Source: Leguminivora glycinivorella
Lineage: Eukaryota > Arthropoda > Insecta > Lepidoptera > Tortricidae
Length of the DNA stretch: 64,000 bases
Direction of reading: 5' to 3'
Assembly: GCF_023078275.1 (NCBI RefSeq)
Contig: NC_062980.1
Span: 4,142,401-4,206,400 of the forward strand
Of this stretch, positions 61,114 to 64,000 are shown piece after piece. A model generated the notes under the pieces. That model ran no database searches. It worked only from the letters and a program-made list of their open reading frames with translations, and had not been told where the DNA came from. Position numbers and translations under genes: made by a program. Each line of letters opens with the position of its first letter. The stretch's first letter is position 1.

Positions 61114-62135
61114 GGGTGCGTATCGATCGATATAACTTTTTTTGATATATTTTTAGTCGTTATAACGATCATTTGATATAATTATTGAATCATATAACAA
61201 CAAATAATATACTAACAAATTGTATAATTCTTATTTAATATAATGATCATTTTTTCGAATATCATTTATTATAACATACTTTGAGTATAATGCTTATTTC
61301 TGATAATAAATAAATTGTATAACACAAATTCTTTCTAAAGCACAGTTAGAATAAAAAACAATTGTACAGTAAATTAGATCCATCATTTACCTACCAGAAA
61401 AGTAGATTAGGTTAGACTAACTTTTTTTGATATATATAACTTATAACTTTTTTGATATATTTTTAGTCGTTATAACGATCATTTGATATAATTATTGAAT
61501 CATATAACAACAAATAATATACTAACAAATTGTATAATTCTTATTTAATATAATGATCATTTTTTCGAATATCATTTATTATAACATACTTTGAGTATAA
61601 TGCTTATTTCTGATAATAAATAAATTGTATAACACAAATTCTTTCTAAAGCACAGTTAGAATAAAAAACAATTGTACAGTAAATTAGATCCATCATTTAC
61701 CAGAAAAGTAGATTAGGTTAGAACTGTGACCCCTACACACAACGCGCTGCTACTAGAAAAATAGGTTAGGTTAGGTTAGAACTGTGACCCTTAAACATAT
61801 GTACTGCTATCAGAAAAGTAGGTTAGGTAAGTTAGGTTAGGTTAGAACTGTGATCCCTTCAAAAAAGAATAAAATTAATTCATGAAATGTTTTATACTGT
61901 TTGCTAGTTATATTATCCTAATCGTATATCAATAGATAGTTATACCATATAACGGTTATTATAAATAAGTGTTATACGAAATAATGATTATACAAAATAA
62001 AAGTAGATATTTTGTGGTTATACCAAATGATAATTATGTCAAATGAGTAATTATATCCTTTAAATATATACGAAATGTTGTTATATCAAATGTTATTATT
62101 ATACCAAAAAATGTTATACCAATCATTACACACCC
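61114..62135. mobile_element. WT4: word-repeat inverted-end element (1,022 bp) with perfect 9-bp target duplication
   Basis: Left GGGTGCGTATCGATCGATAT, AACTTTTTTTGATATA; complement of right GGGTGTGTAATGATTGGTAT, AACATTTTTTGGTATA. ACTTTTCTT lies immediately outside both ends (61105-61113, 62136-62144). Inward, both ends are ladders of degenerate units of about 16-17 bp: CATTTGATATAATTATTGAA, TCATTTGGTATAACC, GTATAATCATTATTTC. It has no coding capacity. The architecture and duplication length are the same as WT2, but the word differs. Confidence 0.85.
61131..61721 (+). repeat. Internal tandem duplication of WT4 (period 310 bp) and TTAGG-containing units
   Basis: TTTGATATATTTTTAGTCGT at 61141 recurs at 61451, and the units are almost identical to ATTAGATCCATCATTTAC. 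After 61721 a unit of about 60 bp (GAACTGTGACCC...AGAAAArTAGGTTAGG) is repeated, each with two to three TTAGG. Confidence 0.88.
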
Positions 62136-62183
62136 ACTTTTCTTTCATATGTGTAATTTATTTCGGTTTTAATTAAGTAGGCA

Positions 62184-62684
62184 CTAGCTTCTGCACGCGG
62201 CTTCGCTCGCGTTAAATTCTAAAATTGCGGAATTCTCCATACAAACTATCACCCCCCATTTCAGGGAAGTGGGGGGTTAGAAAGAGATGAAAAGTAGCCT
62301 ATGTCCTTTAAGTTAAGGGATGGAGATCCCTTTGTAATAACAATATAGTTATTACTGATGAGGATGAGCAGCGTCACGGGATGAGGTGTTGTCAATGATA
62401 GACACGAGTAGTAGGTAAAGCGTAAAGTAATGAATCTCAATCAATTCCCTTTATTGCATAAAGGTTCCTTTATTACATGTTTGGGTTGTCGCTGACCAAG
62501 CAATATGCGTTATGTCGCAGTAAACCATTGTGTTACTGCTAAACACGGAAAGTGGCTAATATGCCATTACACCTTAAACTATCCCCACTTTAAAAAAATC
62601 ACGTCAATTCGTCGCTCCGTTTTGCCCTGAAAGACGGACAAACAAACAGACACACACACTTTCCCATTTATAATATTAGTATGG
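62184..62684 (-). mobile_element. Hel-E non-autonomous Helitron, copy with internal insertion
   Basis: CTAGCTTCTGCACGCGGCTT at the left to CATTTATAATATTAGTATGG-A at the right (minus orientation). The family body is split: AGCCTATGTC stops near 62305, and AACTATCCCCACTTTAAAAA resumes near 62576. The extra 270 bp is not recognised. Confidence 0.72.
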
Positions 62685-62882
62685 ATTTATGACGAGTATA
62701 TGTCATACTAAAGGTGTACTAAAGTCTATGCACGGCCGTCTTTTATTAAGGTTCCATACCAAAAGGTACAAAACAAACGAAACCCTTATGGCGCGCTGTG
62801 ACTGTCCGTCCAAAGTGTCAAAACATTACTATCGATTGGGAATTTACAAAAGGCTAACCCAGACTGACCATTATACAAAAAC

Positions 62883-63034
62883 ATATCGTCACTACTTTTA
62901 AAAAATCTCGTATCTCACGCTGTTCCTCAAAGTTAAAACGCAGTAAGTCTATATGCATTCCATACAGACTTACTACAATTTTCTTTTCATTGACAGACGA
63001 AGATACAAGTTTTTTTTAAAGTAGTGACGATATC
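62883..63034. mobile_element. MITE with inverted ends CGTCACTACTTTAAAAAA
   Basis: ATATCGTCACTACTTTTAAA at the left, TTTAAAGTAGTGACGATAT at the right; inner inverted words TCGTATC / GATACAAG and GTAAGTCTrTAT / AGACTTAC. It is non-coding. Confidence 0.72.
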
Positions 63035-64000
63035 AAGCTTGCTTAATTTTTTTCCTAATTGTAACAAAAGCAATTCGCAACGCTCAAAAAATTCAAATAC
63101 TCGATTTATTTACTCAAAGAATTTCAACTGTTTCACTAAATGCCACGTGTAAATATTCTGAAATCAAAGTGACGAAATCCGAACAACTTTAAACATCTAA
63201 ATTACAAACGTAATTGAGCAAAATAACGTCAAAGAGTTACCGAAATCGTTGGAATCAAATTTTAATCACGGCGGCTAGACCGTTTGCCACCTTGTATCCT
63301 GCCACCCAGTCGCGTTGACGCTAGACGCCGAATCAAACGCAGTCTGGTTTTGTCGAGCGACTAGAGTTGTGCCTGCTCGTTCACTGAAAAGATCGCTCCC
63401 AACTAGTACGATCTCCGAAGTGTACTAGTTCGTTCTTTTAGGACATTTAGGACAGTAGTACACCGAGAGAGTGAAAAGACAAATTGTGCATATGACGTAC
63501 AGTAACGCTCGCTCGTACTAGCCGAGAGCTGATCGGCCGTTTTCGCGCGCTCTCGGTCGGATCGCACGGATCGCTTTGCTGTCATTGTTACTCCTCGGCT
63601 CTTCGCTCCTTTCGCTCCCATTCTGTTGCGCATGTGTTAGTGTATTAAATGTACTAGAGAGCAGAATCATTTGGGAGTAGTTCGTTCTAGTACAGTGCAG
63701 GGAATCGTGTCTTTTGTACTATTAGTACATGTCCTACACAAGCCTACGAGCGACAGAGATGTACGTCTAACAAACGATATTATTGTAAACGATAGTGCAT
63801 TTGGTGAGCTACGATACGCTTACGAAGAGTATGCAGTTGTGACGTTGGCTAGGCATACTGTATACATTAAAGTTTGATTAAAGCCTGGGGTCTTATTGGG
63901 TGAAGCTAATTTAAATTGGGGTATTATTTGAGTTTTACTATAATTAAAATAGAAATAGATATAACTTAGTGCAATGAGCAAACGACAGATGTCACTGTGT
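63035..64000. other. Unassigned, with a GC-richer block repeating GTACTAG words
   Basis: 63240-63760 repeats CTAGTACGATC, GTACTAGTTCGTTC, GTACTAGAGAG, GTTCTAGTACAG and TACTATTAGTACATG in both orientations around a CG-rich centre. It could be the end of another inverted-end element, an LTR or a promoter. The open frames (63403-63633 minus, 63671-63877 plus) have no recognisable domain. No gene is called. Confidence 0.35.

Noticed and set aside
1..64000. CRISPR array
   Set aside because: Regular repeats are present (109-bp arrays, hexamers), but none has the 25-40 bp repeat and unique-spacer pattern, and the genome is eukaryotic.

Overview
Organism: the window looks like nuclear DNA of a moth or butterfly. 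It is AT-rich and carries several repeat types that are typical of lepidopteran genomes: short non-autonomous Helitrons ending in a CGCGGCTTCGCTCGCG hairpin, AGGGTTCCGTAG repeats, tRNA-derived SINEs, and 5'-truncated LINE tails of Jockey/CR1, RTE, R1 and R2 type. I found no exon of a conventional host gene, no rRNA, no CRISPR array and nothing prokaryotic. Short hits to tRNA genes are all SINE heads. The coding potential that can be supported belongs to retrotransposons.

Layout. 1-9 kb: a palindrome-rich fragment, sparse AT-rich DNA, then MITEs and two nested insertions whose empty sites survive elsewhere in the window. 9.2-11.9 kb: an element with long 'word-repeat' inverted ends (WT2, 9-bp target duplication), split by a reverse-transcriptase fragment. 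12-19 kb: LINE 3' fragments, one of them cut by a MITE. 19.8-24.8 kb: a set of nested elements, TACACGGTGTAAC element > WT3 element with 109-bp tandem arrays > GC-rich Jockey-type Gag ORF (705 aa) without a recognisable ORF2. 25-29 kb: MITEs, SINEs and Helitrons. 29.9-31 kb: the C-terminal third of an R2-superclade LINE (zinc knuckle plus REL-type endonuclease). 33.8-35.7 kb: a long, nearly intact Jockey/CR1-type reverse transcriptase. 36-49 kb: MITEs, a tandem duplication that preserves both the empty and the filled site of a 1.8-kb Helitron, and a further inverted-end element (WT5). 50-60 kb: more LINE tails (RTE, R2-like, CR1-like) and SINEs. 61.1-62.1 kb: WT4, a 1,022-bp word-repeat element with a perfect 9-bp target duplication inside a SINE.

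How the parts relate: nothing here forms an operon or pathway. The interest is stratigraphy. Paralogous copies inside the window act as each other's empty sites and allow insertion boundaries, target duplications and order of events to be read directly. The strongest candidates for something undescribed are (i) the word-repeat inverted-end elements WT2 and WT4, with possible relatives WT1, WT3 and WT5, which share an architecture but use different repeated words, (ii) a structured ACCACG-hairpin-CGAAACGTYGGG motif shared by otherwise different repeats, and (iii) the ORF1-only GC-rich Jockey derivative. Family labels (Fam-A, Hel-E and so on) are local to this annotation. Similarities were judged by eye.
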